Of a DNA stretch of 64,000 bases, positions 24,926 through 33,589 are shown piece after piece. The position numbers were made by a program, and so were the translations under genes. Every line of letters begins with the position of its first letter. The stretch's first letter is position 1. The DNA lies in NCBI GenBank assembly GCA_016212105.1, contig JACRHJ010000032.1:28051-92050 (forward strand), given 5' to 3'. The notes under the pieces were generated by a model that had not been told where the DNA came from, did no database searches, and saw only the letters and a program-made list of their open reading frames with translations. The stretch is from Nitrospirota bacterium. GTDB lineage: Bacteria > Nitrospirota > JACRHJ01.

Positions 24926-26267
24926 GCGGATACTTGTGGTGGACGACGAGAAGTCGATATGCGACGCGCTCGCGCACGTGCTGAAGAAAGCGGGCTACGC
25001 GGTAACCACGGCGTTTTCTGGTGTCGAAGGCATAAAACTCATCGAGAGCATGGGGTTCGACCTGGTCATCTCCGACATCAAGATGGAGGGGGTAAGCGGC
25101 CTCGACGTCCTCAGACGGTCGCTGGAGGTCTCGCCCGACATGCCGGTCATCATGATAACCGCGTTCGGCTCGATTGACTCGGCGGTCGAGGCGGTCCGGC
25201 TCGGCGCCGCCGACTACATCACCAAGCCCTTTGTCAACGAGGACCTCCGGATGCGCGTGGCGAAGACACTCGAGACGCGAAGGCTCGCCGCCGAGAACCG
25301 CGAGCTGAAGGCGCAGCTCTCGGACAAGTACGACTTCTCACGCGTGATAGGCCGCTCGGACGCGATGAAGAAGGTCTTCGTCCTCCTCGAGAAGGCGATA
25401 CCCGCAAGCAGCAACATCCTGATTACAGGCGAGACAGGGACCGGCAAGGGCCTGGTCGCCAAGACAATACACTACAACAGCCCGAGGAAGGACCGGCCGT
25501 TCGTAGCGGTAAACTGCGGCGCGATACCGGAGCACCTCCTCGAAAGCCAGCTCTTCGGCCACAAGAGGGGCGCGTTCACCTCCGCCGACCGGGACGCGAA
25601 GGGCGTCGTCGAGGGGGCGGAGGGCGGGACGCTCTTCCTCGACGAGATAGGCGAGATGCCGCTCGGCCTCCAGGTCAAGATTCTCAAGCTAATCCAGGAC
25701 CGGGAGTACCTGCCTGTGGGCGGGACCGCGCCCGTTTCTCTCGACGCGCGCATCATCGCCGCGACAAACCAGGACCTGGAGAAACTCATCTCCGAGGGCC
25801 GGTTCCGCCAGGACCTTTACTACCGCCTGAACGTGCTCGAGATAGAGATGCCGCCGCTCCGCGCGCGCGGCGACGACTCGCTCTTCCTCGCGCGCGAGTT
25901 CGTGAAGGAGTTCGGTAAGGCGGCGGGCGGCAAGGTTACGGGCATGGACAAGTCCGTCGAGCGGGTCATCGTCAACTACCCGTGGCCGGGCAACATCAGG
26001 GAACTCCGGAACGTCGTCGAGCGCGCCCTCGTCCTGTGCGACGGATGCACCATAACGTCCGAGCACCTGCCGGAGCGGTTCTCCCAGGCCGGGCCCGGCG
26101 GCCGCATCAACCCGCACCTCAAGGAGGCGCACGAGGAGTTCGAGTCCAGGTACATCCAGCGCATCTGCGAGGAGAACGCCGGTGACAAGGAGCTTACCGC
26201 GAAGATTCTCGGGATAGACCTTGCGACGCTGTACAGGAAGATAAAGAAGTACGATATAGGGTGCTGA
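24918..26267 (+). CDS. NtrC-family sigma-54 response regulator
   Basis: 449 residues, TTG start at 24918 inside the kinase 3' end, with GGAGGA upstream. Receiver domain with phospho-acceptor Asp53 ('VISDIKMEG'), AAA+ domain with Walker A 'GETGTGKG' (171-178), sigma-54-contact loop 'GAFTSA' (218-223; consensus GAFTGA), Walker B 'GGTLFLDEIGEM', and sensor/arginine-finger 'FRQDLYYRL'. C-terminal Fis-type helix-turn-helix 'KELTAKILGIDLATLYRKIKKY'. Activates RpoN promoters when phosphorylated by the upstream kinase. Candidate targets inside this window are the sites at 16731 and 34959-34973. Confidence 0.95.
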   Translation: MAERILVVDDEKSICDALAHVLKKAGYAVTTAFSGVEGIKLIESMGFDLVISDIKMEGVSGLDVLRRSLEVSPDMPVIMITAFGSIDSAVEAVRLGAADYITKPFVNEDLRMRVAKTLETRRLAAENRELKAQLSDKYDFSRVIGRSDAMKKVFVLLEKAIPASSNILITGETGTGKGLVAKTIHYNSPRKDRPFVAVNCGAIPEHLLESQLFGHKRGAFTSADRDAKGVVEGAEGGTLFLDEIGEMPLGLQVKILKLIQDREYLPVGGTAPVSLDARIIAATNQDLEKLISEGRFRQDLYYRLNVLEIEMPPLRARGDDSLFLAREFVKEFGKAAGGKVTGMDKSVERVIVNYPWPGNIRELRNVVERALVLCDGCTITSEHLPERFSQAGPGGRINPHLKEAHEEFESRYIQRICEENAGDKELTAKILGIDLATLYRKIKKYDIGC

Positions 26268-26707
26268 TGGATTTTTCACCACAGAGTCACAGAGGCACAG
26301 AGAAAACCGGTTTATTGCAGGGGCTGGCCCGTGCCTTATAGACCTTGACGTCACCCCCGTGAAAACGGGGGCCCAGCGACTTTTTAGACGCCGGTCTCAT
26401 GCGCAACGAAATTCCTGGATTCCCGCCGGAGTTTACCCCGGTACACCTAAAGCCGGGGCGGGAATGACGCCCACCATGACACAACATGTCGCGCCATCAG
26501 TTGTAGCTGCCCGATTCATCGGGCGCTCTAAAAGCAGGGGCCGACACACGGGTCGGCCCCTGCATGAAAACCACGAAGCCCACCCGTCGCCTGGCATACT
26601 CGAAATCCTAAAGCTGCACATTGACGTTGACGGCCTTCCCCGCACCTGCTATTATCCACGCAAAATAATAATAAATGCCCTGCCCCCGTCAATCAAGGAG
26701 GACTGTA
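26268..26707. repeat. 440-bp spacer: CACAGAG repeat, B', A, half compound hairpin, E
   Basis: No gene seen. 26276-26306 is the periodic ACCACAGAGTCACAGAGGCA sequence class; B' at 26350-26376; A element (reverse) at 26413-26468; half of the compound hairpin (TTGTAGCTGCCCGATTCATC) at 26499-26524; E palindrome (GCAGGGGCCGAC/GTCGGCCCCTGC) at 26534-26565. The next gene has AAGGAGGA at about 26695. Confidence 0.8.
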
Positions 26708-27784
26708 ATGCTGACGGCATCCGAACTGAGGCAGTACAGCTATTTCGCCGGACTGTCAGGCGGCGCGCTCGAAGAGCTGGCCAGAAGCGTCGAGGAGGTC
26801 GAGGTCGCCGAGGGCACTAAGCTCATCCGCCAGGGCTCGCCGCCCGACTACTTCTACTTCGTCGAGAAGGGCGAGCTGGAGGTCACGAAGAGGAACCGTT
26901 TCGGGCAGGAGGCGAAGCTCCAGGTCCTCTCCCGGGGCCAGGGCTTCGGCGAGACCGCGCTCATCACCTGCTCGCACCGGACATGTTCCGTCACCACCAG
27001 GACGGGCTCGACGCTCCTTCGGCTCGGCAAAAAGGACTTCGAACGGATAGTCGTCATGGACTCGGCCTTCAAGAGCATGCAGGTCGAGGCGGCCGGCGCG
27101 CACTCTTCGAACGGTAATATAAAGCTGTACCAGCCGTTCGCCCTGCTCGAACCGGAAAAGATGCTCTCCCTCGCGGACAGGCTTGTCGAGGAAAGGTACG
27201 CGCTTGGAGATGACATCGTGCGTCAGGGCGACCCGCCCGGCTCGTACTACATAATCAAGTCCGGACGCGTCGATGTCCTGAAGGCTGTCAAGGGCGGCGC
27301 GCCCGTGCGTGTGGCCACCCTCGGCGAGGGCGAGAGCTTCGGCGAGGAGGGCATAATCCGCGAGCAGGGCAGGAACGCGACGGTGCGCGCGTCAGAGGAT
27401 ACTGTTGTACTCGCTCTGGACAGGAAGGACTTCAACAAGATACTCAAGGGCTCGTACCTCCAGTTCGTCTTCCCGGAGGAGATACGCTACGACAGCCTCG
27501 GCGAGTACGTCTTCATAGACGCGCGCATCCCGCCCGAGCACGAGGAGGAGCACATCGAGGGTTCGGTCAATATCCCCATCGAGTTCCTCCGGAGCCGGTA
27601 CGCGGAACTAGACCCGGAGCAGGAGTACGTCACCTACTGCACCAACGACTCGCGCGGCATGACCTCGGCGTACCTGCTCTCGATGAACGGTTTCAAGGCG
27701 AAGTGCCTGCGCGGCGGCCTGAGCGGATGGGAGGGGCCAATCACGTCGTCCGGCGGCGGGGTGCACCTGCCGGCGCGGGCATAG
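26708..27784 (+). CDS. Double cyclic-nucleotide-binding-domain protein with C-terminal rhodanese domain
   Basis: 358 residues from ATG 26708 with AAGGAGGA. Two CNMP domains: about 8-115 ('LIRQGSPPDYFYFVEKGELEVTK', 'GQGFGETALI') and about 135-265 ('IVRQGDPPGSYYIIKSGRVDVLK', 'GESFGEEGIIREQGRNATVRA'), then a rhodanese domain (about 280-350, 'YVFIDARIPPEHEEEHIEGSVNIPIEFLR'). The rhodanese catalytic position reads 'TYCTNDSRG', so the Cys is in a CTNDSR loop. There is no HTH or effector domain; probably a cytosolic ligand sensor that controls sulfur transfer or protein interactions. Confidence 0.92.
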   Translation: MLTASELRQYSYFAGLSGGALEELARSVEEVEVAEGTKLIRQGSPPDYFYFVEKGELEVTKRNRFGQEAKLQVLSRGQGFGETALITCSHRTCSVTTRTGSTLLRLGKKDFERIVVMDSAFKSMQVEAAGAHSSNGNIKLYQPFALLEPEKMLSLADRLVEERYALGDDIVRQGDPPGSYYIIKSGRVDVLKAVKGGAPVRVATLGEGESFGEEGIIREQGRNATVRASEDTVVLALDRKDFNKILKGSYLQFVFPEEIRYDSLGEYVFIDARIPPEHEEEHIEGSVNIPIEFLRSRYAELDPEQEYVTYCTNDSRGMTSAYLLSMNGFKAKCLRGGLSGWEGPITSSGGGVHLPARA

Positions 27785-27967
27785 ACTCCGCATATGTGCA
27801 GGGGTCCAGCACGCCGTTCGGGATGCCCGCCCTGGTTGTCATTGCGAGGAGTCACACGCTACGCGGGACGACGCGGCAATCCCAGCCTTTAAGAACTGAG
27901 ATTGCCACGCTCCGCTCGCAATGACGGGCAAAAGACTGGAAGGGCAGACACATGGGCCTGCCCCTAC
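27785..27967. repeat. Inverted repeat GTCATTGCGAG...CTCGCAATGAC
   Basis: At 27838-27924, arms GTCATTGCGAG/CTCGCAATGAC enclose GCGGGACGACGCGGCAAT-type sequence. A shorter relative is at 48180-48222. No gene seen. Confidence 0.75.
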
Positions 27968-28007
27968 ATAAAAAACAAGAGGGGCGGCCGACCGGCCGCC
28001 CCTCTTG
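27968..28007 (-). terminator. Rho-independent terminator of 12-haem cytochrome operon
   Basis: CAAGAGGGGCGGCC (27976-27989) and GGCCGCCCCTCTTG (27994-28007) form a 14-bp perfect stem with a 4-nt loop; on the - strand it is followed by a TTTTTT run (27970s). Located directly after the last gene of the - strand operon. Confidence 0.85.
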
Positions 28008-28037
28008 CATTTGTTCGCTAGTCCCTAGCCCCTGCCC

Positions 28038-29171
28038 TTATCCCTGCACGTGGCACGAGTCGCAGGCGTCCGCCGCGAAGGCCTTCTTCCCGTTGTGGCA
28101 GCTTCCGCAGTATTTTCCGTTATTGATCTTGTCCATCGTCATCTTGCCCGCCGTCTTCTTGAAACCGAACAACGCGGTATGGCAGTCCTGGCATTTCATG
28201 CCCATGCCCATGTGGTTGTCGTGGGAGAACCTCACAGGCCCGAAGCCCTCAACGTTGTAGGCCACGGTGCCGCCGCCCTTCGCGCCGCCCATGTGGCAGC
28301 GGCCGCAGTCCGACGCCGGGAACGCGCCCTTGCCGTTGTGGCATGTGCCGCAGCCCTTGCCGGAGAACATCGCGGCCATAGTCATCTTCCCGCTGGAGCG
28401 CGTCATCTTGAAGGCCTTGTCGTGGCAGGAGTCGCAGGTGAGCCCCTTGGACATGTGCTTCTTGTGGTCGAAGGAGACGTCGCCCGCGGACGCCACCGCA
28501 TAGGTTATCCTGCCGCCGCCCACCTTGCCGCTCATCGATACGCCTGTCGGCATCCCGTTCGGGTGGCACATGCCGCACGAGGTCGTCTTCTCGTCGTGGC
28601 AGGTGTAGCAGGTGTCCATCGTCGGGCGGTAGGTCGCAAATCCGGCCGGCCGCCTCTCGTGGAATATGTTGTAGTGGCAGTAGGTGCACTTTATGCCCAG
28701 CTCGCCGATATGCTTCTGGTGCGGCATCCGCACCCGCTCGTTCGCGGGCCTCGCGCTGCTCGCCGCCTCCACGCCGACTTTTTTGTCGAGGTCGTCCTTG
28801 TGGCAGCCGAGGCAGCGCTCGGAGACGAGGTCCTCCTTGGCCGAGAACCGGAAGTGGAACGCCGCCGCCATCACCCCCGGCTCCGAGACGTCGTGGCAGG
28901 TCGCGCAGTTGATGTCCGGGTGCAGCGCGGACTTCTGCCAGAAGTTCTGGTCGCGCTGGTTGACGTGGCAGTTCAGGCAGTAGAGCTTCTGGGTGCCGAC
29001 CAGGTGCACGAAGCCCAGAGAGAGTACCACGCCCGGCAGCGCCAGCACCGCGAGGACGAGAAGCAGCGTCGTCTTCTTTATCCCGGACAGCTTCTTGATG
29101 AGCGGCCTGACATCCGGCGACGGCGCCTTCATGATCAGGTCAATCAGCCTGTTGTTCTTATCGTTGCCCAT
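28038..29171 (-). CDS. 12-haem cytochrome: NapC-like anchor fused to three c7-type trihaem repeats
   Basis: 377 residues. An N-terminal anchor helix (about 33-55) is followed by three CXXCH in a NapC/NirT-like arrangement ('YCLNCHVNQRDQNFW', 'CATCH', 'CLGCH'), then three trihaem repeats: about 150-210, 'FDHKKHMSKGLTCDSCH...CGTCHNGKGAFPASDCGRCH' and 'FSHDNHMGMGMKCQDCH...CGSCHNGKKAFAADACDSCH', each resembling cytochrome c7 modules. Total 12 CXXCH. Last gene of the - strand operon containing the molybdopterin oxidoreductase; probably carries electrons between the membrane quinone pool and periplasmic partners. Confidence 0.94.
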   Translation of the reverse strand: MGNDKNNRLIDLIMKAPSPDVRPLIKKLSGIKKTTLLLVLAVLALPGVVLSLGFVHLVGTQKLYCLNCHVNQRDQNFWQKSALHPDINCATCHDVSEPGVMAAAFHFRFSAKEDLVSERCLGCHKDDLDKKVGVEAASSARPANERVRMPHQKHIGELGIKCTYCHYNIFHERRPAGFATYRPTMDTCYTCHDEKTTSCGMCHPNGMPTGVSMSGKVGGGRITYAVASAGDVSFDHKKHMSKGLTCDSCHDKAFKMTRSSGKMTMAAMFSGKGCGTCHNGKGAFPASDCGRCHMGGAKGGGTVAYNVEGFGPVRFSHDNHMGMGMKCQDCHTALFGFKKTAGKMTMDKINNGKYCGSCHNGKKAFAADACDSCHVQG

Positions 29172-29258
29172 TTTGGACTCCTTTATCAGGATGCTGTAAA
29201 CCTATTAAAAGTTCTTGGGCCGCCTTCTTACAAGAAGGCGGGACTTTTCTTCAGTCTT
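29172..29258. repeat. D hairpin between cytochrome and molybdoenzyme genes
   Basis: D element at 29204-29250 (AAAAGTTCTTGGGCCGCC.. ..GGCGGGACTTTT), lying inside the operon. Confidence 0.8.
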
Positions 29259-31457
29259 TTAAGCTTTTGCGAGTGTTACCTTTGTCAGCATCCAGCCCTG
29301 CCCGCCGGACTCCTTGTCCACGGCGAACGGTATTATCCGGTTCGGGTTTACGCCGAGGCCTTCGCCCTCCTGGTGCCACCAGACGCAGTCGGTGAAGGGG
29401 TCCTGGCTTTCAAACCGCTCGGCCTTCTCTATCTTGCCGTAGCCCGCGTGGCCGGAGCCCGCCGCGAGCGCGACCGTCCTCGGATGCACGCCCGGCGAGA
29501 GCATCACCTCGACCTCTATCTTCCCGGCCGAGGTCGTGAGGTGCACCTTGTCGCGCGTCCCCAGTCCGAGCGCCCGGCCGACGGCCGCGTTGATGAACAC
29601 CCGGCTCCCGTGGTTTATCTCCTTCAGGTAGAGGTTGTTCTCCGTCGAGCCCTCGTTGTAGCCTGTCGGGTCGTACTTGACCAGGACGAACTCGTCGTCC
29701 CGGAAGTTCTTGTACTGCTCCGGCTGCTCGTATGACGGGAGCGCCGGCCCGTCCTTCCAGGCGATGTCTATCTTGCCGGACGGCGTCGCGTACCCGGACA
29801 GGCCCGCCCCGCCCATTATCCCGTGGCTGCCGTGGCTTGACGTGTAGTAGAAACCGGTCGCGGCGAGGTTGTCGATGCCCGCGCCCAGCCTCGACGCCGC
29901 CTGCGCGGCGTAGTCCTCCGAGTCCGAGTACCCGAGCGGCCTGCCCGCGGCGGACGCGATGCCCGCGAGGATTTCCACGAAGGGCTTCGTCCCGCCGACT
30001 GGTATGACCACCGGCTGGCCGTAGTTGACGACAGGCTCGCCGTCCGGGCCCGGCACGACGTCCACCGAGTACTCCTCGAGGTACGTCGTCACGGGAAGCA
30101 CCAGGTCCGCGTACAGGCCGGTGTCCGATATGTTTGTGTCCATGCAGACGATGAACGGCAGCGCCGTCTCGTCGGCGAGGAGCTTCGCTATCTCGCCCGC
30201 CTCCGGCGAGCCGTAGGCCGGGTCCGCGCCGTGTATGATGTACGCGCCGACCCTGCGGCTTCCGTCCTTGATGGACTTGTAGAAGGCCTCCGGGGCAACC
30301 CTCTCCGCGCCCTTGACCGGCCCTTCAGCCTTGAGGTATTTCGGCATCAGGTTGCAGCCCCGCCTGTTCAGCTTGCCGGTTATGACGGACAAAAGCCGTA
30401 CCGCGCGCTCGTTGGACGTCCCGTTCGGGTGCTTGCTTACGCCGCCGCCGGTCAGGACGACGCCTTTGTCCACGCGGGCGAACTCGGCCGCGAGCCGCCT
30501 GATGTCGTCTGCCTTGACTCCGCTTATCCGCTCCGCGAGCGACGGCGTGAACGAGGCCAGGTGTTCCTTCAGCGCCGACGGGGTGGTGTTCGTCCAGCGC
30601 GCGATGAAGGATCCGTCGTACAGCCCCTCGTGCATTATCACGTTCGCCATGGCGAGCGCCACGACAGTGTCCGTGCCCGGAAGGAGCGGCATCCACTCGT
30701 CGCTCCGGCCCGCCGTCGGCGACAGCCTCGGGTCGAACGTCACAAGCTTCACCGTGCTGTCCTTCGACCGGGCGGAGACTATGTCCGCGACCGCCCTGAC
30801 GCCGGACGACCCGCATGAGAACGGGTCCGCGCCGAAGTTGAGTATGTAACCGGTGTTCGCAAGGTCCGGTACGTCCGTGGTACAGCCGAACGTGCCGGTG
30901 AGCGCCGCCTCGCGGCTCGGCGAGACGCTGCAACCGTGCGAGACGAGCAGCCCGCCGCCAAGCCTGGACAGGAACTCCTCGCTTGCGCCTGAGGACGGCC
31001 CGCCCGCGGTCTCGACCACGAGCTTCCGGCCCGTGGAGGATTTCAGGTGTTTTGCTATCTCGGACGCGGCGTCTTCCCACGATATTTCCTGCCAGCGGCC
31101 CTCGCCGCGTTTGCCCGTCCTCCTCATCGGCTTCGTCAGGCGTTCCGGGTCGCACTGCGCGTACAGCCCGGCCTGGCCGATAAGGCAGAGCCTGCCCTGG
31201 TTCACCGGGTGCGCCGGGTTGCCGTTCAACTTCATAAGGACGCCGTCCTGGACGTACGCCACTATCCCGCAGCCCGCCCCGCAGCCGCCGCAGGACGTCG
31301 GGATGCCCTTTACGCGCTTGCCGGTGTTGCGGTTCACGTAGTATCCGCCCTGGTCGGCCGAGGATGCGAACAGCTCTCCGAAGAGGCTGTTGGCCGCCAA
31401 GACGGAGGCCCCTGCCGCCGTGTATTTTAGGAAGTCCCTCCTGAGTATCGTCTTCAT
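29259..31457 (-). CDS. Molybdopterin oxidoreductase catalytic subunit (DMSO reductase superfamily)
   Basis: 732 residues. Tat signal 'RRDFLKYTAAG', then a 4Fe-4S site ('SCGGCGAGC...' with a distal 'GRLCLIG'), followed by the Mo/W-bisPGD domains ('SWEDAASEIAKHL', 'HGCSVSPSREAA', 'YILNFGADPF', 'TFDPRLSPTAGRSDEWMPLLPGTD', 'GAYIIHGADPAYGSPE', C-terminal barrel 'GLGTRDKVHLTTSAGKIEVEVML'). Resembles the PsrA/PhsA/ArrA-like branch of periplasmic CISM enzymes; the Mo ligand may be the Cys in HGCSVS. With the ferredoxin and NrfD subunits it forms a membrane-bound complex facing the periplasm. Substrate (sulfur, arsenic, or quinone-linked as in QrcB) cannot be decided. Confidence 0.93.
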   Translation of the reverse strand: MKTILRRDFLKYTAAGASVLAANSLFGELFASSADQGGYYVNRNTGKRVKGIPTSCGGCGAGCGIVAYVQDGVLMKLNGNPAHPVNQGRLCLIGQAGLYAQCDPERLTKPMRRTGKRGEGRWQEISWEDAASEIAKHLKSSTGRKLVVETAGGPSSGASEEFLSRLGGGLLVSHGCSVSPSREAALTGTFGCTTDVPDLANTGYILNFGADPFSCGSSGVRAVADIVSARSKDSTVKLVTFDPRLSPTAGRSDEWMPLLPGTDTVVALAMANVIMHEGLYDGSFIARWTNTTPSALKEHLASFTPSLAERISGVKADDIRRLAAEFARVDKGVVLTGGGVSKHPNGTSNERAVRLLSVITGKLNRRGCNLMPKYLKAEGPVKGAERVAPEAFYKSIKDGSRRVGAYIIHGADPAYGSPEAGEIAKLLADETALPFIVCMDTNISDTGLYADLVLPVTTYLEEYSVDVVPGPDGEPVVNYGQPVVIPVGGTKPFVEILAGIASAAGRPLGYSDSEDYAAQAASRLGAGIDNLAATGFYYTSSHGSHGIMGGAGLSGYATPSGKIDIAWKDGPALPSYEQPEQYKNFRDDEFVLVKYDPTGYNEGSTENNLYLKEINHGSRVFINAAVGRALGLGTRDKVHLTTSAGKIEVEVMLSPGVHPRTVALAAGSGHAGYGKIEKAERFESQDPFTDCVWWHQEGEGLGVNPNRIIPFAVDKESGGQGWMLTKVTLAKA

Positions 31458-31470
31458 CCAAGCACCTCCG

Positions 31471-32394
31471 CTACATGATAGGTATGAACTGTCCGCCGAC
31501 CGTCACCGTGTACCGCATTATGTACACGCCGATGAGCGCGAAGACCATGAGGACGGCCCATACCTTTAGGTTTTTGTTGACGCCCGGCACAGCCATCGCA
31601 AGCACCGGCAGGAGGTTCCCGAGACCCAGGTCGACATACGCGTAGAGGCTGCTCAGGTGGCCGGTCAAAAGCATCTTGGCCGCCTCGACCGCCTCCTCCG
31701 ACTCGAACCGCATGTTCACCTGCTCCGTGAAGACTATGAACAGGTTCAGTATCATGAACACGCCCGCGAGACGCGTAAGGTTTATCAGGAGGCCGTTGTC
31801 CGTCTCCTTCTCGTGCTCGTCGGCCCAGGAGTCCTTCCTGTTCTTGGTCCAGTGCCGGATGATGCCTATGAGCGTCATCAGCGCAATGCCCGAGACCATC
31901 GCCGAGGACAGGAAGTATATCGGCATGAGCGACGTGCTCCAGGCCACGCGGGATATGCCCATCGAAAGGACGAAGCCCGTGTAGGCATGCACGCCAATGG
32001 CGAGCGGCAGGCTTATCGCGCCGAATATCTTCGCGTACTTCATGTTGTTCTTGAAGAGCATTACGATGTAAATCGTGGTGGTTATCGGGTAGGAGCAGAG
32101 GAAGACCGAGCCCCACGTAAGCGGCGAGGTCGAGTTGCCCCTCGTCATAAGGTACCAGAACCTGAGCGGCTGTCCCAGGTCCACGACCAGCAGTATCGGC
32201 GCGGTCGAGAAGAGTATGATGACCCCTATCGCGCCTATCTTGGCTATCGGCTTGTACTCCTTCTTGCCGGTAAGCGTCGCGCCGATAGAGAGCAGAGAGC
32301 AGCCGGCGTGCAGGCCGACCATGTAGAAGTACGTCGCTATCGCTATGGTCAGCGGTATCTCGTGCGGCACGTTGTACAGAACGTTCATGTCCAT
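31471..32394 (-). CDS. NrfD/PsrC-type membrane quinone-interacting subunit
   Basis: 307 residues with about eight hydrophobic helices. PsrC/NrfD signature elements: 'YNVPHEIPLTIAIATYFYMVGLHAGCSLLSIG', 'LVVDLGQPLRFWYLM', 'SPLTWGSVFL', 'HAYTGFVLSM', 'RYTVTVGGQFIP'. Forms the quinol/quinone site in the cytoplasmic membrane and passes electrons to the FeS subunit. Translated between the molybdoenzyme gene (13 nt downstream) and the ferredoxin gene; a D repeat separates it from the latter. Confidence 0.94.
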   Translation of the reverse strand: MDMNVLYNVPHEIPLTIAIATYFYMVGLHAGCSLLSIGATLTGKKEYKPIAKIGAIGVIILFSTAPILLVVDLGQPLRFWYLMTRGNSTSPLTWGSVFLCSYPITTTIYIVMLFKNNMKYAKIFGAISLPLAIGVHAYTGFVLSMGISRVAWSTSLMPIYFLSSAMVSGIALMTLIGIIRHWTKNRKDSWADEHEKETDNGLLINLTRLAGVFMILNLFIVFTEQVNMRFESEEAVEAAKMLLTGHLSSLYAYVDLGLGNLLPVLAMAVPGVNKNLKVWAVLMVFALIGVYIMRYTVTVGGQFIPIM

Positions 32395-32528
32395 GTTGTC
32401 GGCCTCCTGTAAAGTCCCGCCTTCTTGTAAGAAGGCGGCCCAAGAACTTTTAATGGGTTAGACCCCTGACCGCCAGTTTATCCCCCTCCCCACCCGCGGG
32501 GGGGGGAAGGGGGGCTGGGGGGGCCCCT
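32395..32528. repeat. D hairpin and G/C-tract palindrome inside the operon
   Basis: D element 32411-32453 and an H-like imperfect palindrome of C and G runs at about 32477-32524. Both sit between the ferredoxin and nrfD-like genes. Confidence 0.75.
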
Positions 32529-33167
32529 TTAGAATATCTCTTCGAGAACCTTGTGGTCGTGCTCGATGCTGTACTCGACGTCTATGCCCTTGAGCGGGTC
32601 CGCCATGTCCTTGTCCAGCCCGACGTAGAAGACGGACGGCAGGGTGCCCGAGTCCGGCTTCAGCACCGAGGTCGGCAGCTTTATCAGGAGCTGCGCCACC
32701 TCGCTCTCCGGGTCGTTCATGTCGCCAAAGACACGGGCCCCGGCGGGGCAGGTCTCGACGCAGGCGGGCTTCAGGCCCGCGTCGACCCTGTGGCTGCAGA
32801 AGTAGCACTTCTGGGCGTACTTCCTTACAGGGTTCAGGTAACGCACCTGGTACGGGCAGGCCGCCATGCAGTACTTGCAGCCGGTGCACTTGTGCGGGTC
32901 AATCAATACGATGCCGTCGTCACGCTGGTACGACGCCTTCGTGGGACAGACCCGGACGCATATAGCCTTCTCGCAGTTGTTGCAGAGGACCGGCAGGGAC
33001 ATGGTCCTGGCGACCGGATAATCGCCCTTCTCCATGACCTTCACCCAGGACCTCCAGACCGCGGGCGGGACTTCGTTCTCCGCCTTGCACGCGACAGAGC
33101 AGCTGTGGCAGCCGATGCACCTGGTGAGGTCTATGACCATCGCGTATCTCTTGGCCGTGTTCGACAT
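32529..33167 (-). CDS. Four-cluster ferredoxin subunit (PsrB/DmsB/NrfC type)
   Basis: 212 residues, no Tat signal. Four cysteine motifs for 4Fe-4S clusters: 'CIGCHSCSVACK', 'CNNCEKAICVRVCP', 'CTGCKYCMAACPY' and 'CYFCSHRVDAGLKPACVETCP'. Electron-transfer subunit linking NrfD-type quinone oxidation to the molybdenum subunit. 'CIGCH' here is part of a cluster motif, not a haem site. The catalytic partner is at 29259; export is presumably piggyback on its Tat signal. Confidence 0.95.
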   Translation of the reverse strand: MSNTAKRYAMVIDLTRCIGCHSCSVACKAENEVPPAVWRSWVKVMEKGDYPVARTMSLPVLCNNCEKAICVRVCPTKASYQRDDGIVLIDPHKCTGCKYCMAACPYQVRYLNPVRKYAQKCYFCSHRVDAGLKPACVETCPAGARVFGDMNDPESEVAQLLIKLPTSVLKPDSGTLPSVFYVGLDKDMADPLKGIDVEYSIEHDHKVLEEIF

Positions 33168-33253
33168 GATGGCTCCTTGATGTCAGTGGATATGATGTGC
33201 TTGCCGCCCCGTCCCCTGTGCTTTTACCGGGACGGGGCGGGGGGGGGTATTCT

Positions 33254-33589
33254 TCAGTTTACCTTCGTCTCCGAATGCGCAAGCTCGCGGTGCTCCTTGG
33301 GCTCGGTCAAGGCGCCGTATGCGTGGCCTGTCAGCCAGCCTATCGAGGAGCAGGTCACCACGAAGAATATGCCGGTGACCAGGACGCCCGCCAGCATGGA
33401 CGCTCCGACTATCACCCTCGAAAGGAGCGTCGTCCCGGCCGGGGTATGGAACACGTTGTTGACTATGTCGAGGCCTATCGCCCCGCCGATGAGTGAACCC
33501 TGGAGCAGGCCGAAGAGCGCGAACATCACAAGCCCCACACCCGCGCCAACCAGCCCGTATTTCCTGCCCATCTGGTCTTTGTACTTCAT
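33254..33589 (-). CDS. Small membrane protein, paralogue P4 of tandem family
   Basis: 111 residues. One of four consecutive related proteins (34571, 34228, 33775, 33254). Helix 1 carries the shared motif 'FALFGLLQGSLIGGAIGL' (glycine-zipper-like), helix 2 the shared 'SRVIVGASMLAG', followed by a hydrophobic third segment ('VLVTGIFFVVTCSSIGWLTG') and a charged C-terminal tail. No known family recognised. Its neighbours upstream are its paralogues and downstream the ferredoxin of the CISM complex, suggesting a role in assembly or in a membrane platform for that complex. ATG at 33589. Confidence 0.85.
   Translation of the reverse strand: MKYKDQMGRKYGLVGAGVGLVMFALFGLLQGSLIGGAIGLDIVNNVFHTPAGTTLLSRVIVGASMLAGVLVTGIFFVVTCSSIGWLTGHAYGALTEPKEHRELAHSETKVN

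Noticed and set aside
32529..33167. CIGCH in the ferredoxin as a haem site
   Set aside because: It is part of the 4Fe-4S motif CIGCHSCSVACK.
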